Positions 54,736 through 64,000 of a stretch of 64,000 nucleotides of DNA are shown piece by piece. Positions within the stretch are counted from its first letter, which is position 1, and each line of letters opens with the position of its first letter. The notes under the pieces are model-generated. The model had not been told where the DNA came from. It did not search any database and was given only the letters and a program-made list of their open reading frames with translations. The stretch comes from CAKZLS01 sp963701445 (GTDB lineage Bacteria > Pseudomonadota > Alphaproteobacteria > Rhodospirillales > Defluviicoccaceae): contig CAVPAM010000038.1 in NCBI GenBank assembly GCA_963701445.1, positions 186,001-250,000 on the forward strand. Direction: 5' to 3'. The position numbers and the translations under genes are program-made.

Positions 54736-56690
54736 TGGCGACCGAGGCGAAACGGGCGCCCGAGTACGCGGACGTCGGCGTCCACGACACGTTCCCCAAG
54801 GTTCTCGCTTACAACGCCCGCAACTGGCCGGACGAAGTGGCCATGCGCGAGAAGGAATTCGGTATCTGGAACGCCTTCACCTGGGCGGAGTATCATGATC
54901 GCGTCCGGCTCATGGCCCTCGGCATGAAGCGGCTCGGGCTCGAACGCGGCGACGCGGTCGGGATCATCGGCGACAACCGGCCGGAATGGGTCTGGGGCGA
55001 AGTGGCGGCGCACGCGCTCGGCGCCATGTCGCTGGGCATCTACCAGGACTCCATGGGCGACGAGGTCAGCTACCTCATCAACTACGCCGAAACCAAGATC
55101 ATCATCGCCGAGGACGAGGAGCAGGTGGACAAGCTGCTCGACCTGATCGACCAGACGCCGTGCGTCCGCCACGTGGTCTTTTGCGATCCGCGCGGCATGC
55201 GCAAGTATGAGGACCCGCGTCTCTTGGACATCGCCGAGCTTTACCGCCTCGGCGAGGAAGCGCACGCCGGGGACCCCGAACTGTACGACCGGGAGGTGGC
55301 GGCGGGGCGCGGCGAGGACGTGGCCATCCTGTGCACCACGTCCGGCACCACGGCGCGGCCCAAGCTGTCGATGATGCAGGGCGGTCCGTTCCTGGATCAT
55401 TGCGTCGCCTACCTGCGCGCCGACCCGAAGCTGCCGAGCGACAATTACGTTTCGGTGCTGCCGCTGCCGTGGATCATGGAGCAGGTGTACGCGGTGGCCG
55501 AGTCGCTGATCAGCCGGATCACCGTCAACTTCGTCGAGGAACAGGAAACGATGATGGCCGATCTGCGCGAGATCGGCCCCACCTTCCTGCTGCTCGGCCC
55601 GCGCGCCTGGGAGAGCATCGCCGCCGACGTGCGCTCGCGGATGATGGACGCCACCCGCCTCAAGCAGCGCCTGTTCGATTACGGCATGAAACAGGGAATG
55701 CGGGCGCTGGAGCGCGGCGAGCCATCGAAGCTCGCGCACTGGATCCTGTTCCGGGCGCTGAAGGACCGGCTGGGGTTCACCTTCCTCAAGTCGGCGGCCA
55801 CCGGCGGCGCCGCCCTGGGGCCGGAGACCTTCCGCTTCTTTCTCGCCATGGGCGTGCCGCTGCGCCAGTTGTACGGCCAGACGGAACTGGCCGGGGCCTA
55901 CACCATTCACGCCGAGGACGACGTGGATTTCGACAGCGTCGGAAAGCCGTTCGACAATTCCGAGGTGCGCATCGACAAGCCCGACGAGTTCGGCGTCGGC
56001 GAGATCGTCGCCCGCAACACCGGCATGTTCCTCGGCTACTACAAGAACGAGGAGGACACCAAGGCCGACGTGCGCGACGGCTGGATGTACACCGGCGACG
56101 CGGGCTACTTCAAAAAGGAGAACGGCCATCTGGTGGTGATCGACCGCATCAAGGACATCGCCACCACGTCGGCAGGCGCCCGGTTCTCGCCCATGTTCAT
56201 CGAGAACAAGCTGAAGTTCTCGCCGTTCGTGGCGGAGTCGGTGATCCTCGGCCATGACCGGCCGTACCTGTCCGCCATCATCTGCATCCGCTTCGGGATC
56301 CTGTCCAAGTGGGCGGAGCAGCGCCGCATCTCGTTCACCAACTACACCAACCTGTCGGGCCAGCCGAAGGTGTACGAGCTGATCCAGAGGGAGGTGGAAG
56401 GCGTCAACGCCACCCTTCCGGAGGCCCACCGGATCCGCAAGTTCCTGCTTCTGTACAAGGAACTGGACCCCGACGACGGCGAGCTGACGCGAACGCGCAA
56501 GGTGCGCCGCGGCGTCATCAACGAAAAATACGCCGACATCATCGACGCCATCTACGGCGACCGCGACAGCGTGCACGTGGACACCATGATCACCTTCCAG
56601 GACGGGACCCAGTCGCGCATCGTCACCGACCTCCGGGTGGTCACCGTCATCGACACGGGTTCGGAGGCTTCGAAACAGGCGGCCGAGTAG
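54735..56690 (+). CDS. AMP-dependent acyl-CoA synthetase/ligase (long-chain FadD type)
   Basis: A 651-residue adenylate-forming enzyme. P-loop-like ILCTTSGTTARPK, LYGQTELAGAY (A5), GWMYTGDAGYF (A7) and VVIDRIKDI (A8) are present. The length and the split insert (PKLAHW-type region near residue 330) match the FadD15/long-chain class. The final Lys region contains LTRTRKVRRGVI. It is embedded between livG and livH, so it probably activates the imported compound to its CoA thioester. The chain length or aromatic nature of the substrate cannot be read. Confidence 0.92.
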   Translation: MATEAKRAPEYADVGVHDTFPKVLAYNARNWPDEVAMREKEFGIWNAFTWAEYHDRVRLMALGMKRLGLERGDAVGIIGDNRPEWVWGEVAAHALGAMSLGIYQDSMGDEVSYLINYAETKIIIAEDEEQVDKLLDLIDQTPCVRHVVFCDPRGMRKYEDPRLLDIAELYRLGEEAHAGDPELYDREVAAGRGEDVAILCTTSGTTARPKLSMMQGGPFLDHCVAYLRADPKLPSDNYVSVLPLPWIMEQVYAVAESLISRITVNFVEEQETMMADLREIGPTFLLLGPRAWESIAADVRSRMMDATRLKQRLFDYGMKQGMRALERGEPSKLAHWILFRALKDRLGFTFLKSAATGGAALGPETFRFFLAMGVPLRQLYGQTELAGAYTIHAEDDVDFDSVGKPFDNSEVRIDKPDEFGVGEIVARNTGMFLGYYKNEEDTKADVRDGWMYTGDAGYFKKENGHLVVIDRIKDIATTSAGARFSPMFIENKLKFSPFVAESVILGHDRPYLSAIICIRFGILSKWAEQRRISFTNYTNLSGQPKVYELIQREVEGVNATLPEAHRIRKFLLLYKELDPDDGELTRTRKVRRGVINEKYADIIDAIYGDRDSVHVDTMITFQDGTQSRIVTDLRVVTVIDTGSEASKQAAE

Positions 56691-56758
56691 GGCCGGAAAA
56701 GCAAGAAACCGCCGGGCAAAACGGCGCGGACATCACGGGAGGAAAAGGGCAAGGCCCA

Positions 56759-57652
56759 ATGAATTTCGAACTGTTGCTGCACCTGGTCATCAATGGCCTG
56801 ATTATCGGCACGCTCTACGGCGTCGTCGGCATGTGCTTCGTGCTGATCTACAAGGCGTCGCAGATCGTCAACTTCGCGCAGGGCGAGTTCCTGCTCATCG
56901 GCGCCTGGGTGTGCTGGTGGATCCTCACCGAGTTTCATCTCCCGTTCTACGCGGGATTCCTGATCACCCTGGCGTTCATGATGGTGTTCGGCATCCTGCT
57001 GCAGGTGCTGGTGCTGAAACCGATGATCGGCGAGCCCATCATCTCGGTGATCATGGTCACCATCGGGCTGTCGATCTTCTTCCAGGCGATCATGAACTGG
57101 ATGTTCGGGGTTTTCGTCCAGCCGTTTCCGCCCATCTTCGATGTCCGGTCGGTGGACATCTTCGGCCTCAACGTCCAGCCGGCCTACCTGATGAGCCTCG
57201 TCATATCGGTCTTCATCATGGGCGGCTTCGCGTGGTTCTTCAAATACTCGCGCATGGGCCTGGCGATGCGCGCCACCGCCTTCGACCAGCAGGTGGCGCA
57301 GAGCCTGGGGATCTCCATCAAGCAGGTGTTCGCCGCGTCATGGGCCATTTCGGCCATGGTCTCGGCGCTCGCGGGCGTGGTGGTCGGCATCGTCAGCGGC
57401 GTCTCGTCGGCGCTGTCGTTCTTCGGCATCAAGGTGTTCCCGGCGGTGATCCTGGGCGGCCTCGATTCCATCATCGGCGCGGTGGTGGGCGGCCTGATCA
57501 TCGGCGTCCTCGAAAACCTCGCCGAATACGTGGACGGCCAGTGGCTGCACGTGGGAAATCTGTACACCGTCGCGCCGTTCTACGTGCTGGTCATCATCCT
57601 GATGATCCGGCCCTACGGGCTGTTCGGCACCGAAGAGATCGAGAGGGTCTGA
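56759..57652 (+). CDS. livH: Branched-chain amino acid-type ABC transporter permease LivH
   Basis: A 297-residue inner-membrane protein with about eight helices. The start MNFELLLHLVINGLIIGTLYG is typical of LivH, followed by YKASQIVNFAQGEFLLIGAW and the EAA-like loop FDQQVAQSLGISIKQVFAASWAIS that contacts the ATPase. It is spaced 68 bases after the ligase and three bases before livM. An AGGAAAAGGG ribosome site precedes it. Confidence 0.95.
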   Translation: MNFELLLHLVINGLIIGTLYGVVGMCFVLIYKASQIVNFAQGEFLLIGAWVCWWILTEFHLPFYAGFLITLAFMMVFGILLQVLVLKPMIGEPIISVIMVTIGLSIFFQAIMNWMFGVFVQPFPPIFDVRSVDIFGLNVQPAYLMSLVISVFIMGGFAWFFKYSRMGLAMRATAFDQQVAQSLGISIKQVFAASWAISAMVSALAGVVVGIVSGVSSALSFFGIKVFPAVILGGLDSIIGAVVGGLIIGVLENLAEYVDGQWLHVGNLYTVAPFYVLVIILMIRPYGLFGTEEIERV

Positions 57653-57655
57653 GCC

Positions 57656-58747
57656 GTGGCTGGTCATTCGATGATGCGATGCGGCGAGTTCAAGACCACC
57701 TACCGCGCCGACACGACCATCTTCCCGACGCCGTGGTCGCGCAATTTCGCGATCCTCGGCGTGGTGCTGCTGGTCCTCGCGCCGCTCCGCGTCGGGCCGT
57801 TCGAGTTCGTCAGCGACTACGCGATCACGCTGATGATCCAGATCGGCTACCTCGGCATCGCGGCGCTCGGGCTCAACATCCTGGTGGGGTTCACCGGACA
57901 GATCTCGCTGGGCCACGCGGCGTTCTTCGGGTTCGGCGCGTTCGCGTCGGCCTACCTCAACAACGAGCTCGGCATTCCGGTCTTCTTCAGCATTCCCCTG
58001 GCCGCGCTCTGGACCACGGCGGTGGGGATGATCGTCGGCATTCCGGCGGGCCGGATCAAGGGGCTGTACCTGGCCATCGCCACGCTGGCGTCGCAGTTCA
58101 TCCTCGAGGATTTCTTCGCCCGGGCGGACTGGTTCACCGGCGGCTCGGCCGGCTCGTTCGCGGCGCCGTTCTCGCTGTTCGGTCTCGAGATCCATGGCGA
58201 CCGCCAGTACTTCTACGTGGTCCTGGCGTACATGGTGGTGATGTACCTGCTGGCCACCAACCTTCTGCGCTCGCGCGACGGGCGGGCCTTCGTCGCCGTC
58301 CGCGACCACCATCTCTCGGCCGAGGTCATGGGCGTCAACCTGACGAAGTACCGCATCCTGTCTTTCGGCATATCGTCGTTCTACGCCGGCATCGGCGGCG
58401 CGCTCTACGGCCACTACCTGCAGTACGTCTCGGTCGAGGGGTTCAACATCCTGCTGTCCATCCAGTTTCTCGCCATGGTGATCATCGGCGGCCTCGGCTC
58501 GGTGATGGGGGCGTTGCTCGGAACCATCTTCATGGTGCTGCTGCCGGAGGTCATGCAGGGACTTGTGGGGATCCTCAAGACCACCGAGTGGGGCAACGTC
58601 CCGGCGATCACCGACGGGCTGACGTGGATCAAGCAGGCGTCCATCGGCCTCGCCATCGTCCTGTTCCTGATCTTCGAGCCGGAGGGCCTCGCGCACCGCT
58701 GGCGGATGATCAAGGCATATTGGAAGCTGTATCCGTTTTCGTATTGA
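57656..58747 (+). CDS. livM: Branched-chain amino acid-type ABC transporter permease LivM
   Basis: A 363-residue membrane protein. LNILVGFTGQISLGHAAFFGFGA is the LivM signature, and the EAA-like loop is AVRDHHLSAEVMGVNLTKYRILSF. FEPEGLAHRW at the C-terminus is also typical. The GTG at 57656 follows the livH stop directly; an in-frame ATG at 57671 is a possible alternative. It pairs with LivH to form the channel. Confidence 0.94.
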   Translation: MAGHSMMRCGEFKTTYRADTTIFPTPWSRNFAILGVVLLVLAPLRVGPFEFVSDYAITLMIQIGYLGIAALGLNILVGFTGQISLGHAAFFGFGAFASAYLNNELGIPVFFSIPLAALWTTAVGMIVGIPAGRIKGLYLAIATLASQFILEDFFARADWFTGGSAGSFAAPFSLFGLEIHGDRQYFYVVLAYMVVMYLLATNLLRSRDGRAFVAVRDHHLSAEVMGVNLTKYRILSFGISSFYAGIGGALYGHYLQYVSVEGFNILLSIQFLAMVIIGGLGSVMGALLGTIFMVLLPEVMQGLVGILKTTEWGNVPAITDGLTWIKQASIGLAIVLFLIFEPEGLAHRWRMIKAYWKLYPFSY

Positions 58748-58853
58748 GAGGGGGGATGATGACCTGAGAAACGACGGAAATCGTATCGGAAAGTAAGGAA
58801 CCAACTAAGCAACCAACTAACTAAACAAACGAAATGAAATGGGAGATCGTTCG

Positions 58854-60138
58854 ATGAAAAAGAGAAGCAGAGCGTTAGCGGTTCTGACGGGGGTCGCGGC
58901 TGTTGCCCTCGCCACGGGGGCGGTCGCCGACGACATCCTGGTCGGTAACCTGGTGGACTTCACCGGCGCCACGGCCACCGTCGGCAAGCCCTACGGTCAG
59001 GCCAAGGTCGACGCGGCCAAGTGGCTCAACGCCAACGGCGGCATCGACGGCAAGACCATGAACCTCGAAACCGTCGACTATTCCTACGAGGTGCCGCGCG
59101 CCATCGCCACCTACAAGCAGTGGAAGCAGGGCGACGCGGTGGCCATCCAGGGCTGGGGCACCGGCGATACCGAGGCCATGGTCGGCTTCGTCGCGGCCGA
59201 TCAGATTCCCTATTTCTCGGCGTCGTACTCGGCCCACCTGACCGATCCCACGGGCAAGGGACCGGAGACCAAGAAACCCACGCCGTACAACTTCATCATG
59301 GCGCCCTCCTATTCGGACGGTGCGCGGGCGCTGATCCAGTGGGCCAAGGCCGACTGGGAAGCCAAGGGCGGCCAGGGCAAGCCCAAGTACGTGCACATGG
59401 GCGACAACCATCCGTATCCGAACGCGCCGAAGAAGGCCGGAGAGGTTTACGCCGAGGAGATGGGCTTCGAGGTGTTGCCGGCCATCCAGTACAGCCTCAA
59501 GCCAGGCGACTTCAAGGCGCAGTGCCTCAGCCTCAAGGAATCGGGCGCCGCCTACGCCTTTCTCGCCAACACCGCCGGTTCCAACATCTCGCTGTTGAAG
59601 GCCTGCGCGACCGTTGGCGTCGACGTCCAGTTCATGGCCAACATCTGGGGCATGGACGAGAACGCCATGAAGGCCGCCGGCAAGGCCGCCGACGGGGTGG
59701 TCTGGGTGATGGGCGCCGCCGCCTGGAATTCGGACGCGCCGGGCATGGAACTGGTGCACAAGATCGCCAACGAGGCCGACCCCAGCATCACCTATTGGCC
59801 GGTACACTACATCCGCGGCATGTGCTCGTTCTTCTTCATGAAGGAGGCCATGGAGTGGGCCGACAAGAACGGTGGCATCACCGGCGAGAACATCAAGAAG
59901 GGCATGTACCAGAAGAAGGACTGGGTGCCCGCCGGGATGGAGGGCGTCTGCCCGCCGGGAACGTGGACCGCCGAGGACCATCGCGGGCTTCACCCAGGTG
60001 CTCCTCTATCAGGCCAACGTCAAGGCCGACGCCCCGGCCGACGCCGACGTGGCGGCCCTGATGGCGGACGGCACCATCGGCATGACCAGGGTCTACGAGG
60101 CCGAGATCCCGCGCAAGCCCGAGTGGCTGGGCTGGTAA
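58854..60138 (+). CDS. livK: Substrate-binding protein of the liv-type transporter (frameshifted)
   Basis: A periplasmic type 1 binding protein. The ATG at 58854 has GGGAGA at 58841-58846 and gives a signal peptide (MKKRSRALAVLTGVAAVALA). Mature features include DDILVGNLVDFTGATATVG, AAKWLNANGGIDG, AIQGWGTGDTEAMVGF and KPKYVHMGDNHPYPNAPKK. An extra C near 59988 breaks the frame after TAEDHRG; the correct continuation FTQVLLYQANVKAD to PRKPEWLGW ends at 60138. As sequenced the frame would read through into livF. The clean remainder and the essential role suggest a sequencing error. Confidence 0.88.
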
Positions 60139-60215
60139 TCGCCGATCCAGCGCAAGGGAGTGGCCCCGTCGCGGCGGGGCCACCGCCTTCGGCCGAACGC
60201 AAAAAGGATTCCCAC

Positions 60216-61055
<840 letters not shown>

Positions 61056-61124
61056 TCGCCTGGAGCGGAATAAACGGCGCAGTCATCACACCGGGGACCC
61101 AGGGGGCTGGGGTGGAACCATAAA

Positions 61125-62351
61125 ATGCTGGAATTTTACGATCACCTGGAAACACGCGATCCCGAGGCGCGCGACGCCGCGCTGTTCGACGAGCTTCCCT
61201 ATCAGATCGCCAACGCCAAGGACAACGCGCCCCATTACCGCGCGATCCTGGCGGACGTGGAGCCCAACGCCATCGCCGACCGCGCGGCGCTGGCGACCCT
61301 GCCGGTCACCCGCAAATCGGATCTGATCGAGATGCAGAGGAAGGACCTGCCGTTCGGCGGGCTGTCCACCGTCATCCGCGGCAGCCTCGTGCGCATCTAC
61401 CAGTCGCCCGGTCCCATCTACGACCTGGAGGGTCACGACATCGACTACTGGCGAACGGGGCGCGCCTTCTACGCCGCCGGGTTCCGTCCCTTCCACGTGA
61501 TCCACAACACCTTTTCGTACCATTTCACCCCGGCCGGCGCCATGGTGGACAGCGGCGCGCGGATCCTCGGATGCGCGGTGTTTCCGGCGGGCGTGGGCAA
61601 CACCGAGCTGCAGCTCCAGGCGATCCAGGACATCCGCCCCGACTACTACGCCGGCACGCCGTCGTTCCTGCTCACGCTGCTGGAGAAGGCGCGGGAGATG
61701 GGGGCAGACACCTCCAGCCTCAAGAAAGCCAGCGTCGCCGGCGAGGCCCTGCCGCCGGCGCTCCGGACCAAGATCAAGGCCCTGGGGGTGGAGACCTACC
61801 AGTGGTACGGCACCGCCGACGTCGGCCTGATCGCCTATGAGTTGCCGGCCATGGAGGGGCTGATCGTGGACGAGGGAGCCATTGTCGAAATCGTCCGCCC
61901 CGGCACCAACGATCCGGTGCCCGACGGCGAGGTGGGCGAGGTGGTGGTGACCACGTATTCCGGCGAATACCCGCTGATCCGCTTCGGCACGGGCGATCTG
62001 TCGGCGGTGATGCCGGGCCGGAGCCCCTGCGGGCGCACCAACATGCGGCTCAAGGGCTGGATGGGCCGCGCCGACCAGACCACCAAGGTCAAGGGCATGT
62101 TCGTCCACCCGGCCCAGGTCGCCGAGGTCACCCGGCGCCACCCCGAGATCGTCCGCTCCCGCCTGGTGGTCAGCCAGGAAAAGGGCCGGGACGTCATGAC
62201 CCTCCACTGCGAGAGCCACGGCGCCGACGCGTCCGAGGTGGCGGCGACGCTTCTGGCGGTGTGCAAGCTCAAGGGCGCCGTCGAACTCACCGCCCCCGGC
62301 ACCCTTCCCAACGACGGCAAGGTCATCGACGACACCCGCCCGGCGCCCTAA
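61125..62351 (+). CDS. Phenylacetate-CoA ligase-like AMP-binding protein (PaaK family)
   Basis: A 408-residue adenylate-forming enzyme of the PaaK class. YQIANAKDNAPHYRAIL near the N-terminus, LPVTRKSDLIEMQ, the nucleotide region IRPDYYAGTPSFLLTLLE, VAGEALPPALR, YQWYGTADVGLIAYE and LIRFGTGDLSAV are typical. PaaK enzymes convert aryl acids such as phenylacetate to CoA thioesters. The usual glycine-rich TSGTTG-type loop is replaced by SPGPIYDLEGH near residue 105, so activity may differ. Last gene of the liv operon; with the FadD-type ligase it suggests CoA activation of the imported acid. Confidence 0.88.
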   Translation: MLEFYDHLETRDPEARDAALFDELPYQIANAKDNAPHYRAILADVEPNAIADRAALATLPVTRKSDLIEMQRKDLPFGGLSTVIRGSLVRIYQSPGPIYDLEGHDIDYWRTGRAFYAAGFRPFHVIHNTFSYHFTPAGAMVDSGARILGCAVFPAGVGNTELQLQAIQDIRPDYYAGTPSFLLTLLEKAREMGADTSSLKKASVAGEALPPALRTKIKALGVETYQWYGTADVGLIAYELPAMEGLIVDEGAIVEIVRPGTNDPVPDGEVGEVVVTTYSGEYPLIRFGTGDLSAVMPGRSPCGRTNMRLKGWMGRADQTTKVKGMFVHPAQVAEVTRRHPEIVRSRLVVSQEKGRDVMTLHCESHGADASEVAATLLAVCKLKGAVELTAPGTLPNDGKVIDDTRPAP

Positions 62352-62384
62352 CACCGGCGGCTCCGCGACTCGCGGGACGGACCC

Positions 62385-62435
62385 GGGGGGGGTGTAACGC
62401 GTTTTTTGCAAAACAACCCCATGCACAGTAGAAAT
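62385..62435. repeat. Dispersed repeat element, copy 2 (G-run plus 26-base motif)
   Basis: Eight G (62385-62392), 17 other bases, then the same 26-base sequence as at 11819-11844. On the minus strand both copies read as the motif, a short A/T-containing spacer, then a C run. Confidence 0.7.
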
Positions 62436-62507
62436 CACCGCTTAAAACGCTCGTTTTCGCCCGCGACGGGCGTGCGATGACCGCTCGGACCACCGGAAAG
62501 TGACAAT

Positions 62508-62695
62508 ACGGGTCAGCAACCTGGGCCGTTGCCATCGGGGTCAGCAATCCGAGCTTGATGTTCAGGGAGCAGGGCGATCTTGATGGCGCGCGAACGAATT
62601 ATGAGCGGGCTCTTGGGATTTTGCGGAGGTGTTTCGCCGAGGACCATCCGCATGTCCAACATGCGCGGCGCAATCTGGAGGCGCTCTGGGAATAG
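62508..62695 (+). pseudogene. Relic of a kinesin-light-chain-type TPR protein
   Basis: Too short and broken to be a gene. One frame reads RVSNLGRC; after a frame change, REQGDLDGARTNYERAL, then GILRRCFAEDHPHVQHARR and NLEALWE, ending at the stop 62693-62695. This is the spacing of kinesin-light-chain TPR units (GDLAGARxxYERALAI...DHPxVAxxxNNLAxL). It is the last one and a half repeats of a protein whose 5' part is gone. Confidence 0.6.
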
Positions 62696-62707
62696 GCGCT
62701 CCGAACG

Positions 62708-62735
62708 GGGCCGATGAAGGGTGCTTCATCGGCCC
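62708..62735 (-). terminator. Stem-loop after the mutase gene
   Basis: GGGCCGATGAAG (62708-62719), loop GGTG, CTTCATCGGCCC (62724-62735): a perfect 12-base stem 26 bases beyond the minus-strand stop. No T-run follows, so it may stabilise the transcript end rather than terminate on its own. Confidence 0.6.
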
Positions 62736-62761
62736 GCCGGTAGACCGGCAACGGGTTCGGG

Positions 62762-64000
62762 TCAGGCGGCTTCCTGGCGTTCGACGATGTCGAGGATGTC
62801 GGCCATGATGGCGTTGAGGTCGAAATCCTTGGGCGTGTAGACCTGGGAGACGCCGGCGGCTTTCAGGAGCTTGGCGTCCTCGGGCGGGATGATGCCGCCG
62901 ACGACCACCGGAACGTCCGCCAGATCGGCGGCCTTCATGCGTTCCATGATCTCGGTGACCAGCGGCACGTGCGAGCCGGACAGGATGGAGAGGCCGACCA
63001 CGTGCACGCCCTCGTCGAGCGCCGCCGAGACGATCTGCTCGGGGGTCAGGCGGATCCCCTCGTAGACCACCTCGAAGCCGGCGTCGCGGGCGCGGAGCGC
63101 GATCTGTTCGGCGCCGTTGGAGTGGCCGTCCAGTCCGGGCTTGCCCACCAGCATCTTGATCCGGCGGCCGAGCTTGTCGGTGAGGCCCTGCAGGCGGGTC
63201 CGCACCTCCTTGAGGCTGGCGACGTCGGTGGTGCCGACGGCCTGTCCGACGCCGGTCGGCGCGCGGTATTCGCCGAAGATTTCGCGCAGCGCGCCGGCCC
63301 ACTCGCCGGTGGTGACGCCGGCATGGGCGCAGGCGATGGACGGCTCCATGATGTTGCGGTTTTCCTTGGCGGCGGCGACCAGTTCGTCCAGGGCGGCCTT
63401 GGCCTTGGCGTCGTCGCGGCTCTCCCGCCACGCCTTCAGGCTTTCGATCTGCGCGGCTTCCGATTTCGGATCCACGGTCATGATGCTGCCCTCGCCGCCG
63501 CTCAGTGGCGAGGGTTCGGCCTCGACGAACTTGTTGACGCCGATGACCACCTGTTCGCCGGCCTCGATGGCGGCGAGGCGCTTGGCGTTTGATTCCACCA
63601 GGCGCTGTTTCATGTAGCTGGACTCCACCGCCGCGATGGCGCCGCCCATCTCCTCGATGCGGGCCATTTCCTTGCGCGCCTCGTACTTGAGCTGCTCCAC
63701 CTTTTCGGCGATGACCCGGGAGCCGTCGAAGATATCGGCGTATTCCAGCAGGTCGGTCTCATAGGCGACGATCTGCTGCAGCCTGAGCGACCATTGCTGG
63801 TCCCATGGACGCGGCAGGCCGAGGGCCTCGTTCCAGGCGGGGAGCTGGACGGCGCGGGCGCGGGCGCTCTTCGACAGCACCACCGCCAGCATTTCGAGCA
63901 GGATGCGGTAGACGTTGTTTTCCGGCTGCTGCTCGGTCAGGCCGAGGGAGTTGACCTGAACGCCATAACGGAAACGGCGGAACTTCTCGTCCTGGACGCC
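62762..64000 (-). CDS. ecm: Ethylmalonyl-CoA mutase (methylmalonyl-CoA mutase family), 3' part
   Basis: The frame is open to the right edge, so the N-terminal part lies outside; 413 codons are visible. FRRFRYGVQVNSLGLTEQQ, AVQLPAWNEALGLPRPWDQ and VAYETDLLEYADIFDGS belong to the mutase barrel and are characteristic of the MeaA/Ecm subgroup. The C-terminal B12 domain has the DGHSNG (D-x-H-x-x-G) cobalt-ligating motif, LSILSGSH and VVVGGIIPPEDA. Ecm converts ethylmalonyl-CoA to methylsuccinyl-CoA in the ethylmalonyl-CoA pathway for acetyl-CoA assimilation. Methylmalonyl-CoA mutase is the alternative; the subgroup call rests on remembered motifs. Confidence 0.85.
   Translation of the reverse strand, partial: GVQDEKFRRFRYGVQVNSLGLTEQQPENNVYRILLEMLAVVLSKSARARAVQLPAWNEALGLPRPWDQQWSLRLQQIVAYETDLLEYADIFDGSRVIAEKVEQLKYEARKEMARIEEMGGAIAAVESSYMKQRLVESNAKRLAAIEAGEQVVIGVNKFVEAEPSPLSGGEGSIMTVDPKSEAAQIESLKAWRESRDDAKAKAALDELVAAAKENRNIMEPSIACAHAGVTTGEWAGALREIFGEYRAPTGVGQAVGTTDVASLKEVRTRLQGLTDKLGRRIKMLVGKPGLDGHSNGAEQIALRARDAGFEVVYEGIRLTPEQIVSAALDEGVHVVGLSILSGSHVPLVTEIMERMKAADLADVPVVVGGIIPPEDAKLLKAAGVSQVYTPKDFDLNAIMADILDIVERQEAA

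Larger units (their letters stand above)
62352..62761. other. Convergent gap with repeat element, TPR gene relic and hairpin
   Basis: A 410-base gap between the PaaK-type gene and the convergent mutase gene. It contains the second copy of the G-run/26-base element (62385-62435), a relic of a TPR protein gene (62508-62695) and a hairpin at 62708-62735. No intact gene was seen. Confidence 0.65.

Overview
The window is GC-rich, densely coding DNA and is most likely an alphaproteobacterial chromosome of the Rhodospirillales type. The support is indirect: an ethylmalonyl-CoA mutase-like gene at the right edge, a TRAP uptake operon, Lrp-controlled alanine dehydrogenase, a phasin-like protein and a liv-type operon carrying acyl-CoA ligases. 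No rRNA, tRNA, CRISPR array or insertion sequence was recognised.

Layout. 1-4.3 kb: the end of an old-yellow-enzyme gene, a divergent lrp/ald pair, a DUF4336-like gene and a LysR regulator. 4.4-10.5 kb: a plus-strand operon, dctQ-dctM-dctP (TRAP importer), three genes resembling the HcnC/HcnA/HcnB amine dehydrogenase (FAD, [2Fe-2S], FAD plus Fe-S), and a RidA imine deaminase. It reads as uptake and oxidative deamination of an amino-acid-like compound. 10.5-15.5 kb: a PQQ-type sugar dehydrogenase and a minus-strand cassette of a GH108 muramidase, an alpha/beta hydrolase and a TPR-trypsin protein.

16.2-41.4 kb: an array of four paralogous giant RTX (calcium-binding glycine/aspartate repeat) proteins on the plus strand. 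Their 5' heads differ: a seven-repeat FG-GAP propeller in RTX1, a broken C-type-lectin-like domain in RTX2, an RTX block plus pre-peptidase C-terminal (PPC) domain in RTX3, and a degenerate head in RTX4. The 3' stalks and tails are nearly identical mosaics. RTX1-3 end with the same hairpin terminator, and RTX2 and RTX4 share a promoter and leader. Several copies carry single-base frameshifts. 41.6-49.6 kb, minus strand: another giant RTX protein, split by two frameshifts, that joins a choice-of-anchor-I/phytase-like region, a 5'-nucleotidase, a PhoX-like phosphatase and a DUF4114 domain. It is probably a secreted phosphorus-scavenging enzyme. No type I secretion genes are present here, so export must depend on genes elsewhere.

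49.9-53.6 kb, minus strand: a ParA-type ATPase, a secreted trypsin-like protease, a membrane-anchored glutamate-synthase-like protein and a phasin-like protein. 53.9-62.4 kb, plus strand: livG, a fadD-type ligase, livH, livM, livK (frameshifted), livF and a PaaK-type ligase, probably import coupled to CoA activation of an organic acid. 62.4-64 kb: a relic of a TPR gene and the 3' end of the ethylmalonyl-CoA mutase-like gene on the minus strand.

Single-base insertions recur in otherwise good genes (RTX1, RTX3, RTX4, the phosphatase, livK). They may be sequence errors or real decay, so the broken genes are described both as sequenced and as they would read if repaired.
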